Shown here: positions 1-4,945 of the stretch, piece by piece
How positions within the stretch are numbered: the first letter of the stretch is position 1
Layout: every line of letters starts with the position of its first letter
Assembly (NCBI GenBank): GCA_947367165.1
Contig: CANBCO010000029.1
Span: forward strand, 1 to 6,027
DNA: 6,027 bases
Direction of reading: 5' to 3'
From: an uncultured Coriobacteriaceae bacterium
Lineage (GTDB): Bacteria > Actinomycetota > Coriobacteriia > Coriobacteriales > Atopobiaceae
Notes under the pieces: generated by a model
Database searches by the model: none
What the model saw: the letters and a program-made list of their open reading frames with translations, nothing else
What the model was told of the DNA's origin: nothing
Translations under genes and position numbers: made by a program

Positions 1-48
1 CCCCCCCCTCCTTTTACACGCCCCTGACGGCATCCGCGATTCCTCTAC
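1..48. other. Non-genomic sequencing-library sequence: C-rich end, degraded P7 primer and i7 index
   Basis: Bases 17-40 align without gaps to the 24-nt Illumina P7 oligonucleotide with 17 matches; the 3' part (GACGGCAT, then CG, then GAT) is clearest. Five of the seven mismatches are A replaced by C. Bases 41-48 (TCCTCTAC) fill the i7 index slot and match the Nextera N712 index as I remember it. Bases 1-9 are nearly all C, which on the opposite strand would be the poly-G of dark cycles in two-colour sequencing. A read that ran through its insert into the adapter was assembled onto the contig end. No biological feature should be annotated here. Confidence 0.9.
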
Positions 49-82
49 GTCTCGTGGGCTCGGAGATGTGTATAAGAGACAG
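49..82. other. Illumina Nextera read-2 transposase adapter (artefact)
   Basis: Bases 49-63 read GTCTCGTGGGCTCGG and bases 64-82 read AGATGTGTATAAGAGACAG. Together they are an exact 34-base match to the Nextera read-2 adapter; the second part is the 19-bp Tn5 mosaic end. This is library-preparation sequence left at the contig end, not a natural Tn5-type insertion. Genomic sequence starts at base 83. Any reading frame entering secY from here (for example from a GTG at 68) includes five adapter-derived residues. Confidence 0.98.
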
Positions 83-667
83 ATGGGCGGAGAGGCAACA
101 TACCTTCCTATTAAGGTAAACACGGCGGGTGTTATTCCCATCATCTTTGCTAGTGCCGTTCTTTACTTCCCAGCACAAATTTCAGCGTTTTTCCCAGATG
201 TTGAGTGGCTTAAAAACGTTGCGAATGCACTTTCTGCGGGTTGGATTAACTGGGTATTAGAGGCCATCATGATTGTGGCGTTTGCCTACTTCTACACGTC
301 TATGGTATTTAAGCCAGACGAGACTAGTGATCAGCTAAGAAAACAAGGTGGCTTTATTCCAGGAGTGAGACCAGGCGCTGCAACAGAGCGTTATATTAAG
401 CAGATTCTTAACAGAATTACGCTTCCAGGATCAATCTTTTTGGCCGTTTTAGCTATTGTTCCTTCCATTGTGGCTTACTATTGCACAGGAGGCTCAAGCT
501 TAACAGGAAGTGCGGGAGCAAATAATGACCTTGCTTCTGCAGCACAGCTTATACGTGTCTTTGGAGGAACGTCGATTCTTATTATGGTGGGCGTGGCTCT
601 TGATACGATGATGCAAGTACAAGGGCACTTAAAAGCACACGATTTTAAGAACCTCTTTATCAAATAG
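83..667 (+). CDS. secY: Protein translocase subunit SecY, C-terminal part (5' end missing)
   Basis: SecY is the channel subunit of the SecYEG translocon in the cytoplasmic membrane and passes unfolded precursors driven by SecA or the ribosome. The 194 residues visible here are the C-terminal part of a protein usually about 420-440 residues long. Helices visible: TM7 (PIKVNTAGVIPIIFAS region), TM8 (around AIMIVAFAYFYTSMVF), TM9 (ITLPGSIFLAVLAIVPSIV) and TM10 (FGGTSILIMVGVALD). The cytoplasmic loop between TM8 and TM9 carries the conserved GVRPG at about 362-376, whose Arg contacts SecA or the ribosome in known SecY proteins. The outer loop between TM9 and TM10 is longer than in E. coli. The protein ends DFKNLFIK and is followed after 12 bases by adk. 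The gene is cut at 83 by adapter sequence; the true start lies outside the window. Confidence 0.97.
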   Translation: MGGEATYLPIKVNTAGVIPIIFASAVLYFPAQISAFFPDVEWLKNVANALSAGWINWVLEAIMIVAFAYFYTSMVFKPDETSDQLRKQGGFIPGVRPGAATERYIKQILNRITLPGSIFLAVLAIVPSIVAYYCTGGSSLTGSAGANNDLASAAQLIRVFGGTSILIMVGVALDTMMQVQGHLKAHDFKNLFIK

Positions 668-679
668 AAAAGGATAGCC

Positions 680-1306
680 ATGAACCTTGTCTTACTAGGA
701 GCGCCAGGAGCCGGAAAAGGAACGCAAGCCCAAAAGCTCGTTTTGGAGTTTGGCTTTGATCACATTTCTACCGGCGATCTGTTGCGGACAGCGGTAAAAG
801 ATAATACCGAGCTGGGTCAAGTTGCTAAAACGTATATGGATGCAGGTGAGCTTGTCCCAGACTCTCTTGTTATTGATCTAGTAAAAGAGCGCCTTGCCCA
901 AGAAGGCTCAAGTGCAGGCTTTATTTTAGATGGTTTTCCCAGAAATACAGCTCAGGCACAAGCCCTTGAAGAAGCTCTTGAAGAACTTGGCATTTCTATT
1001 GATAAAGCTCTTTTGGTCTCGGTTGAGCCAGAAGTGATTGTTGAGCGTTTAAGTAACCGAAGAGTTTGTAAAACGTGTGGATACACAGGAACGGCTCAAG
1101 ATAGCGTTTGCCCACGGGATGGTGGCGAAATGTATCAGCGTGACGACGATACGGCCACAACGGTGCGTGGTCGCTTAGCAGTTTATTCCGAGAAAACCGC
1201 CCCCTTAATCGATTACTACCAAGACAAGGATATGCTTGTTGAGGTGGATGGGGATAGAGATATAGACGGCATCTTTGAGGATGTGAAAGATCTTCTCGGC
1301 TTATGA
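680..1306 (+). CDS. adk: Adenylate kinase, zinc-LID type
   Basis: Cytoplasmic enzyme that interconverts ATP + AMP and 2 ADP. The 208-residue protein has the P-loop GAPGAGKGT (7-15), the AMP-binding STGDLLR (30-36) and DGFPR (84-88), and the LID segment with QRDDD (153-157). The LID holds Cys130, Cys133, Cys144 and Asp147. This is the Cys-X2-Cys...Cys-X2-Asp zinc set known from Bacillus-type enzymes, but the middle spacer is 10 residues instead of the usual 16. The ATG at 680 is preceded by AAGGA at 670-674, and MNLVLLGAPG is the normal N-terminus of the family. It lies 12 bases after secY, a common pairing, and its TGA overlaps the map start in ATGA, suggesting translational coupling. Confidence 0.98.
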   Translation: MNLVLLGAPGAGKGTQAQKLVLEFGFDHISTGDLLRTAVKDNTELGQVAKTYMDAGELVPDSLVIDLVKERLAQEGSSAGFILDGFPRNTAQAQALEEALEELGISIDKALLVSVEPEVIVERLSNRRVCKTCGYTGTAQDSVCPRDGGEMYQRDDDTATTVRGRLAVYSEKTAPLIDYYQDKDMLVEVDGDRDIDGIFEDVKDLLGL

Positions 1307-2094
1307 TAAGAATTAAGACTGCCCAAGATATAGAAGGTCTTAAACGAGCCGGAGCGCTATCAAAACTTGCGCTTAGAAAAGCAGGAGAGCATGTAGTTCC
1401 TGGTACTTCAACGCATGCTATCGATAAACTTGTTGAAGGGATTATCAGAATGCACGCAGGAAAACCAGCGTTTTTGGGATATGCTGGATTTCCTGCTTCA
1501 ATATGTGCCTCTGTTAATGAACAGATTGTACACGGCATTCCTTCTCCCAATGTCATTTTAAAAGAAGGAGACATTGTCTCTATTGATACCGGAGCAGAAC
1601 TTGGCGGATGGATCGGAGATAACGCCTGGACGTTTTATTGTGGCACGCCTTCAAGAGAAGCTCGTGAGCTCTGTGAAGTGACTCGTGATTGCTTGCGTGC
1701 AGGCATAGAAAAGGCAGTTCCGGGAAATCATATTGGAGATATAGGCGCTGCTGTTCAAACACTTGCAGAACGGCATGGCTACGGTGTTATTCGCGATTAC
1801 TTTGGGCATGGCGTGGGACATGACATGCACGAAGAGCCTAACGTTCCAAACTTTGGACGAGCAGGCAGAGGAGTAAAGCTTGAAGAAGGCATGGTTATTG
1901 CCATTGAGCCCATGATTTCTTTAAAGAGCTATAAAACGCGTACGCTTCCCAACCGATGGACCGTCGAGACGCAAGACAAGTCGTTATCGGCTCATTATGA
2001 AAATACCATCGCAATCACTAAAGACGGTCCGTATGTATTGACGCAAGACGGGGAAGGTCCAGAGTGTGCCATGGAAGGCGGGGTTGCAAAGTGA
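1303..2094 (+). CDS. map: Type I methionine aminopeptidase
   Basis: Removes the initiator methionine from nascent proteins in the cytoplasm using two divalent metal ions. The 263-residue sequence shows all five metal ligands: Asp95 (SIDTG), Asp106 (IGDNAWTF), His169 (GHGVGHDMHEEP), Glu202 (IEPM) and Glu233 (HYENT). It also has the active-site histidines at 77 (VHGIP) and 176 (MHEEP). The length is close to E. coli MetAP (264), with no N-terminal SEC-C zinc extension. About 15 residues after the usual C-terminus (YVLTQ) form a Gly/Glu-rich tail. The start ATG overlaps the adk stop by 4 bases and has no clear Shine-Dalgarno sequence, so expression probably depends on ribosomes finishing adk. 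The last codons overlap the -35 element of the infA promoter. Confidence 0.98.
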   Translation: MIRIKTAQDIEGLKRAGALSKLALRKAGEHVVPGTSTHAIDKLVEGIIRMHAGKPAFLGYAGFPASICASVNEQIVHGIPSPNVILKEGDIVSIDTGAELGGWIGDNAWTFYCGTPSREARELCEVTRDCLRAGIEKAVPGNHIGDIGAAVQTLAERHGYGVIRDYFGHGVGHDMHEEPNVPNFGRAGRGVKLEEGMVIAIEPMISLKSYKTRTLPNRWTVETQDKSLSAHYENTIAITKDGPYVLTQDGEGPECAMEGGVAK

Positions 2095-2113
2095 GTATGT
2101 GTTTTGCTATAAT
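2084..2113 (+). promoter_or_regulatory. Predicted sigma-70-type promoter for infA and downstream genes
   Basis: A -35-like TTGCAA (2084-2089; four of six bases of TTGACA) is followed by an 18-bp spacer and a perfect TATAAT (2108-2113). A TG one base upstream of the -10 (2105-2106) makes an extended -10 element. The -35 box lies in the last codons of map and the -10 in the 66-base gap before infA. Transcription would start near 2120, giving a leader of about 40 nt. It is the best promoter-like sequence I see in the window. It could let the infA-rplQ block be expressed independently of secY-adk-map. The start point is inferred. Confidence 0.75.
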
Positions 2114-2118
2114 TAACG

Positions 2119-2134
2119 GTTGCATAAAAGCAAC
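2119..2134 (+). repeat. Short inverted repeat (5-bp stem) in the predicted infA leader
   Basis: GTTGC (2119-2123) and GCAAC (2130-2134) can pair around the 6-base loop ATAAAA. The hairpin would sit at or just after the predicted transcription start and well upstream of the infA ribosome binding site. No T-run follows, so it is not a terminator. It could be a 5' stabilising hairpin, or chance, since a 5-bp stem is short. Confidence 0.4.
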
Positions 2135-2148
2135 GGGTAAGAGAAAGT

Positions 2149-2154
2149 AAGGAG
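2149..2154 (+). promoter_or_regulatory. infA ribosome binding site that selects the GTG start
   Basis: AAGGAG ends 6 bases before the GTG at 2161, which is normal spacing. The ATG at 2157-2159 lies in another frame only 2 bases from the AAGGAG and opens an 11-codon frame ending at TGA 2187-2189. Spacing and protein conservation both favour the GTG. Confidence 0.85.
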
Positions 2155-2160
2155 AGATGC

Positions 2161-2379
2161 GTGAGCAAGCAAGATGCGATAGAGCTTGAAGGCAAGGTTG
2201 TAGAGCCTTTGCCAAATGCTATGTTTCAAGTCGAGCTAGAGAACGGCAAAACGATTCTCTGCACGATTTCAGGAAAAATTAGAATGAACTACATTCGCAT
2301 CTTACCAGGAGATAGAGTGACCGTCGAGATTTCTCCTTATGATTTAACGCGCGGAAGAATTACGTACAGGTTTAAATAA
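2161..2379 (+). CDS. infA: Translation initiation factor IF-1
   Basis: IF-1 binds the 30S A site and assists IF2 and IF3 during initiation. The 72-residue product is full length for the family and consists of one S1-like OB fold. Recognisable segments are [17 protein letters not shown] (13-29) and [17 protein letters not shown] (37-53), followed by [12 protein letters not shown] (59-70). The start is GTG, fixed by the [12 protein letters not shown]-terminus and the AAGGAG six bases upstream. At positions 34-35 it has Cys-Thr where many homologues have Ala-His. The gene lies behind its own predicted promoter and 58 bases before rpmJ, as in many Gram-positive alpha operons. Confidence 0.98.
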   Translation: MSKQDAIELEGKVVEPLPNAMFQVELENGKTILCTISGKIRMNYIRILPGDRVTVEISPYDLTRGRITYRFK

Positions 2380-2384
2380 CAATA

Positions 2385-2402
2385 ACGTCTGCGGCTGGAC
2401 GT
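2385..2402 (+). repeat. Small inverted repeat between infA and rpmJ
   Basis: ACGTC (2385-2389) and GACGT (2398-2402) can form a 5-bp stem, extendable by one T-G wobble, over a short GC-rich loop. It lies 5 bases after the infA stop. It is followed by mixed, purine-rich sequence and not by a T-run, so it does not look like an intrinsic terminator. It might be an RNA-processing or protection hairpin in the operon mRNA; chance is also possible. Confidence 0.35.
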
Positions 2403-2437
2403 AAAGATATAAGGAATAGAGAAGAAAAGGACATAAC

Positions 2438-2551
2438 ATGAAAGTACGTCCCTCAGTAAAGAAGATGTGCGACAAATGTAAGATCATTCGTCGCCACGGG
2501 AGAGTTTTTGTCATTTGCGAAAACCCCCGGCATAAACAGCGTCAAGGCTAG
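2438..2551 (+). CDS. rpmJ: Large ribosomal subunit protein bL36
   Basis: This 37-codon gene encodes bL36, a small zinc-binding protein of the 50S subunit. The product begins [11 protein letters not shown] and has zinc ligands Cys11, Cys14, Cys27 and His32, so it is the zinc-containing (C+) form. Under zinc starvation many bacteria replace this form by a Cys-free paralogue encoded elsewhere. Length and sequence are canonical, ending RHKQRQG. AAGGA at 2427-2431 provides the ribosome binding site, 6 bases from the ATG. It sits between infA and rpsM, its usual place. Confidence 0.98.
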   Translation: MKVRPSVKKMCDKCKIIRRHGRVFVICENPRHKQRQG

Positions 2552-2555
2552 ATGA

Positions 2556-2561
2556 GAGGAG
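2556..2561 (+). promoter_or_regulatory. rpsM ribosome binding site that selects the GTG start
   Basis: GAGGAG ends 6 bases before the GTG at 2568. An out-of-frame ATG at 2564-2566, only 2 bases from the GAGGAG, opens a frame of five codons and a stop (TAA 2579-2581). The arrangement copies the one at infA. The S13 N-terminus ([10 protein letters not shown]) fixes the GTG as the true start. Confidence 0.85.
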
Positions 2562-2567
2562 TAATGA

Positions 2568-2936
2568 GTGCCTCGTATTAATGGTGTAGATTTACCTCCC
2601 GAGAAACGCGTGGAGATAGGGCTTACCTACATCTTAGGTGTAGGCAGAAGCCAAGCAAACAACATTTTAAAAGCGTGCAAGATTAATCCCGATACGCGTG
2701 TCAAAGATTTATCTGAAGACGACGCAACCAAGATTCGTGATTATATTGACAAAAACCTTGAGGTTGAAGGTGACCTTCGTCGGGACACCCGTCAAAATAT
2801 ATCGCGTTTGATGGAGATTGGTTGTTATCGTGGTCTTCGCCATCGTCGCGGACTTCCTGTTCGTGGGCAGCGCACACACACAAACGCTCGCACTAGAAAA
2901 GGAAAGAAACGTCAAATTGGCGGGAGGAAGAAGTAA
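2568..2936 (+). CDS. rpsM: Small ribosomal subunit protein uS13
   Basis: uS13 lies in the head of the 30S subunit, contacts the P-site tRNA and forms bridges with the 50S subunit. The 122-residue product has the usual length. The N-terminal [10 protein letters not shown] is followed by a helix-turn-helix region with GVGRSQA (24-30). The C-terminal rRNA-binding part contains [16 protein letters not shown] (85-100), THTNART and a basic tail. The start is GTG, set by the GAGGAG upstream and by alignment to the family's MARIAGVDLP. It follows rpmJ after 16 bases and is separated from rpsK by 2 bases. Confidence 0.98.
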   Translation: MPRINGVDLPPEKRVEIGLTYILGVGRSQANNILKACKINPDTRVKDLSEDDATKIRDYIDKNLEVEGDLRRDTRQNISRLMEIGCYRGLRHRRGLPVRGQRTHTNARTRKGKKRQIGGRKK

Positions 2937-2938
2937 TC

Positions 2939-3340
2939 ATGGCAGCTAAAAATCAAGGAAAATCAAGTCGCATAAAGAGAAGCGAACGCAAGAATATAGC
3001 GATTGGTGAAGCGCATATTAAATCAACGTTTAATAACACCATCGTGACTATTACTGACCCACAAGGCAACGTTATCGCCTGGCAGTCTGCTGGCGCAGTG
3101 GGATTTAAGGGCTCAAGAAAGTCCACTCCATTTGCCGCCCAAGTGGCAGCTGAAGCGTGTGCAAAAATTGCAATTGAGCATGGTATGCACAAAGTTGCTG
3201 TATTTACTAAAGGACCTGGGCCAGGCAAAGAAACCGCAATGAGGACTTTGCAAGCTCAAGGACTAGAAATATCTACGGTTCAGGACAAAACACCCATTGC
3301 GCACAATGGATGCCGTCCTAAAAAACGCCGTCGTAACTAA
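2939..3340 (+). CDS. rpsK: Small ribosomal subunit protein uS11
   Basis: uS11 is in the 30S platform near the mRNA exit and E site. The 133-residue product shows [16 protein letters not shown] (25-40), [14 protein letters not shown] (55-68), [12 protein letters not shown] (91-102) and the C-terminal [12 protein letters not shown] (121-132). That last segment includes the conserved Asn-Gly where isoaspartate has been reported in E. coli S11. The N-terminal 20 residues are basic and variable, as usual. GGAGG at 2923-2927 lies inside the end of rpsM, so translation of the two genes is probably coupled. Confidence 0.98.
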   Translation: MAAKNQGKSSRIKRSERKNIAIGEAHIKSTFNNTIVTITDPQGNVIAWQSAGAVGFKGSRKSTPFAAQVAAEACAKIAIEHGMHKVAVFTKGPGPGKETAMRTLQAQGLEISTVQDKTPIAHNGCRPKKRRRN

Positions 3341-3362
3341 TTGAGACAAAGAGAGGACTACT

Positions 3363-3956
3363 ATGGCAGTTGATAGAACTCCAGTATTAAAAAGGTGCCG
3401 CTCTTTGGGAATTGATCCCATCGTTATGGGCATCAACAAAGAGTCACACAGAAAGCCAAAGCGTTCGCGCCGCCAGCCTTCTGAGTATGGAACACAATTA
3501 AAAGAAAAGCAAAAAGCAAAGTTTATCTACGGTGTGTTAGAAAAGCAGTTCCACCACTACTATGATGAGGCCTTAAAAATTGAGGGTATTACCGGTGATA
3601 ACTTGATGACGCTTCTTGAGTCACGGCTTGACAACGTGGTATTTAGGCTTGGATTTGCGCGCACGCGCAAAGAAGCTCGTCAGACGGTTCGCCACGGACA
3701 TATTTCTGTAAACGGCAAAAAAGTAAACATTCCATCATACCGTGTTGGTGAAGGTGATGTGATTGCTGTTATTCCTGAGTACTCTGAGCTTTTGCCAATT
3801 AAAGAGGCTATTTTGGCTTCAGAAGGTATGGCTGTACCTGGCTGGCTTGAAGTTGACATCCCGCATCTTTCAGGATCGGTGATTAGGACTCCTCAAAGAG
3901 ATGATATTGATGTAGATATTGATGCTCAGCTTATCGTCGAGCTTTATTCAAAATAA
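3363..3956 (+). CDS. rpsD: Small ribosomal subunit protein uS4
   Basis: uS4 is a primary 16S rRNA-binding protein that nucleates 30S assembly and contributes to decoding fidelity; in several bacteria it also represses its own operon. The 197-residue protein has a basic N-terminal domain, SEYGTQLKEKQKAKFIYGVL (40-59), and the S4 RNA-binding domain from about 88 (SRLDNVVFRLGFARTRKEAR, then HGHISVNGK). The N-terminal zinc cysteines of some S4 forms are absent; only Cys12 is present. A GAGAGGA at 3351-3357 precedes the ATG. Its position between rpsK and rpoA is the Actinomycetota/Clostridia arrangement, whereas Bacillus keeps rpsD elsewhere. I see no S4-binding leader structure with confidence. 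Confidence 0.97.
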   Translation: MAVDRTPVLKRCRSLGIDPIVMGINKESHRKPKRSRRQPSEYGTQLKEKQKAKFIYGVLEKQFHHYYDEALKIEGITGDNLMTLLESRLDNVVFRLGFARTRKEARQTVRHGHISVNGKKVNIPSYRVGEGDVIAVIPEYSELLPIKEAILASEGMAVPGWLEVDIPHLSGSVIRTPQRDDIDVDIDAQLIVELYSK

Positions 3957-3960
3957 GAAA

Positions 3961-3966
3961 AGAGGT
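3961..3966 (+). promoter_or_regulatory. rpoA ribosome binding site
   Basis: AGAGGT lies 3 bases before the ATG at 3970, with its AGAGG core ending 4 bases before it, and 4 bases after the rpsD stop. It supports the ATG at 3970 over the in-frame TTG at 3919, which lies inside rpsD and would add 17 residues unlike any alpha subunit. Confidence 0.75.
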
Positions 3967-3969
3967 CAT

Positions 3970-4926
3970 ATGTCTAATTTTATTCAACCAAACGTTGAGG
4001 TTGACGAGGTAAACGAGAACGTTGCACGAGTTGTAGTAGAACCGCTCGAGCGCGGCTTTGGCGATACCCTTGGAAACTCGATGCGCCGTGTTTTGCTTTC
4101 TTCTCTAGAGGGAGCTGCTGTTGAGTCAATTAAAATTGATGGTATCCAGCACGAGTTTTCTACTATTGATGGTGTCTACGAAGATGTTACCGATATAGTG
4201 CTCAACGTTAAAAATGTTGTGTTTGAGGCGACCGGAACAACAACTTCTGGCACGGCAACCATTTCTGTGGATGGGCCAAAAACAGTCTTGGCTAAAGACT
4301 TTCGCGTCTCAGCTGGGTTTAATCTGGTAAACCCAGACCTGGTCATCTGTCACCTTGAAAAAGGTGCCCATCTCTCGATGGAGATGAACATAGGTATTGG
4401 AAAAGGATACGTCTCTGGAGTGGAGCGTGAAGATAAAGACGGCCAGCCAATTGGTCTTATCTTTGTGGATTCTTTGTATTCTCCAGTTAAGCGGTGTGCC
4501 AAATTTGTAGAGGCCTGCCGTGTTGGACAGCGTACTGACTACGATCGTCTTGTGATTGAGATTGAGACAAATGGCGCAAAAAGCCCAAGACACGCTATTG
4601 TAGAAGCAGCTAACATTGTGAATCAACACATGAAGGCTTTTAGTGCGCTTGAACAGTCTCAGGCTGGAAGTGAGCAAGAAGAATCTATCTTTGAGCCATC
4701 CCAAGAAGAAGATCAGGCTACGAGTTCAACTCCAGTTGAGGAGATGGATTTATCGGTTCGCTCTTACAACTGTCTTAAACGCGCTGAGATTGCAACGGTA
4801 GAAGATCTTTTGACCTACTCAGAAAACGACCTGCTTAATCTTAGAAATTTTGGTGTAAAAAGCGTTGAAGAAGTAAAGAATAAGCTTGAAGAGATGGGCT
4901 TACACTTAAAAGTCCAGAACGCATAA
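3970..4926 (+). CDS. rpoA: DNA-directed RNA polymerase subunit alpha
   Basis: Alpha dimerises to nucleate core RNA polymerase assembly; its C-terminal domain binds UP elements and activators. The 318-residue protein has the N-terminal dimerisation motif ERGFGDTLGNSMRRVLLSSL (27-46). The N-terminal domain runs to about 228. An acidic, Ser/Gln-rich linker (about 229-259) follows, then the C-terminal domain (about 260-314) with VRSYNCLK (263-270) and NFGVKS (293-298). The DNA-contact residues known from E. coli (Arg265, Asn268, Cys269, Lys271, Gly296, Lys298, Ser299) are present one position lower. Phe294 replaces the more usual Leu. The start at 3970 is chosen because SNFIQPNVEV fits the family and a ribosome binding site precedes it. 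The gap to rpsD is 13 bases. Confidence 0.98.
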   Translation: MSNFIQPNVEVDEVNENVARVVVEPLERGFGDTLGNSMRRVLLSSLEGAAVESIKIDGIQHEFSTIDGVYEDVTDIVLNVKNVVFEATGTTTSGTATISVDGPKTVLAKDFRVSAGFNLVNPDLVICHLEKGAHLSMEMNIGIGKGYVSGVEREDKDGQPIGLIFVDSLYSPVKRCAKFVEACRVGQRTDYDRLVIEIETNGAKSPRHAIVEAANIVNQHMKAFSALEQSQAGSEQEESIFEPSQEEDQATSSTPVEEMDLSVRSYNCLKRAEIATVEDLLTYSENDLLNLRNFGVKSVEEVKNKLEEMGLHLKVQNA

Positions 4927-4945
4927 TACAAGGAGTGAGTTTAAG

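Noticed and set aside
64..82. Tn5 mosaic end, as if a transposon end lay next to secY
   Set aside because: It is part of the complete Nextera adapter, together with its 15-base read-2 portion, an index and P7. It is a library artefact, not a mobile element.
68..82. GTG at 68 as the SecY start
   Set aside because: Bases 68-82 are adapter. The protein starts in the middle of SecY, so the gene is simply truncated by the contig end.
996..1574. Long open frame on the minus strand across adk and map
   Set aside because: It is fully antisense to two conserved genes, shows no recognisable domain, and has no promoter or ribosome binding site that I can see.
2095..2160. Ribosomal-protein-binding leader or riboswitch before infA
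   Set aside because: The leader is only about 40 nt after the predicted start and contains one 5-bp hairpin; no known leader structure can be supported.
2745..2750. TTGACA inside rpsM as a promoter -35 box
   Set aside because: No -10-like sequence lies at suitable spacing downstream; it is explained by the S13 codons.
3919..3969. TTG at 3919 as the rpoA start, adding 17 residues
   Set aside because: It lies inside rpsD, the extra residues do not resemble alpha subunits, and the ATG at 3970 has a Shine-Dalgarno sequence and a family-like N-terminus.
4309..4704. 131-codon open frame on the minus strand within rpoA
   Set aside because: It is a shadow of rpoA codon use, with no recognisable motif and no regulatory signals.
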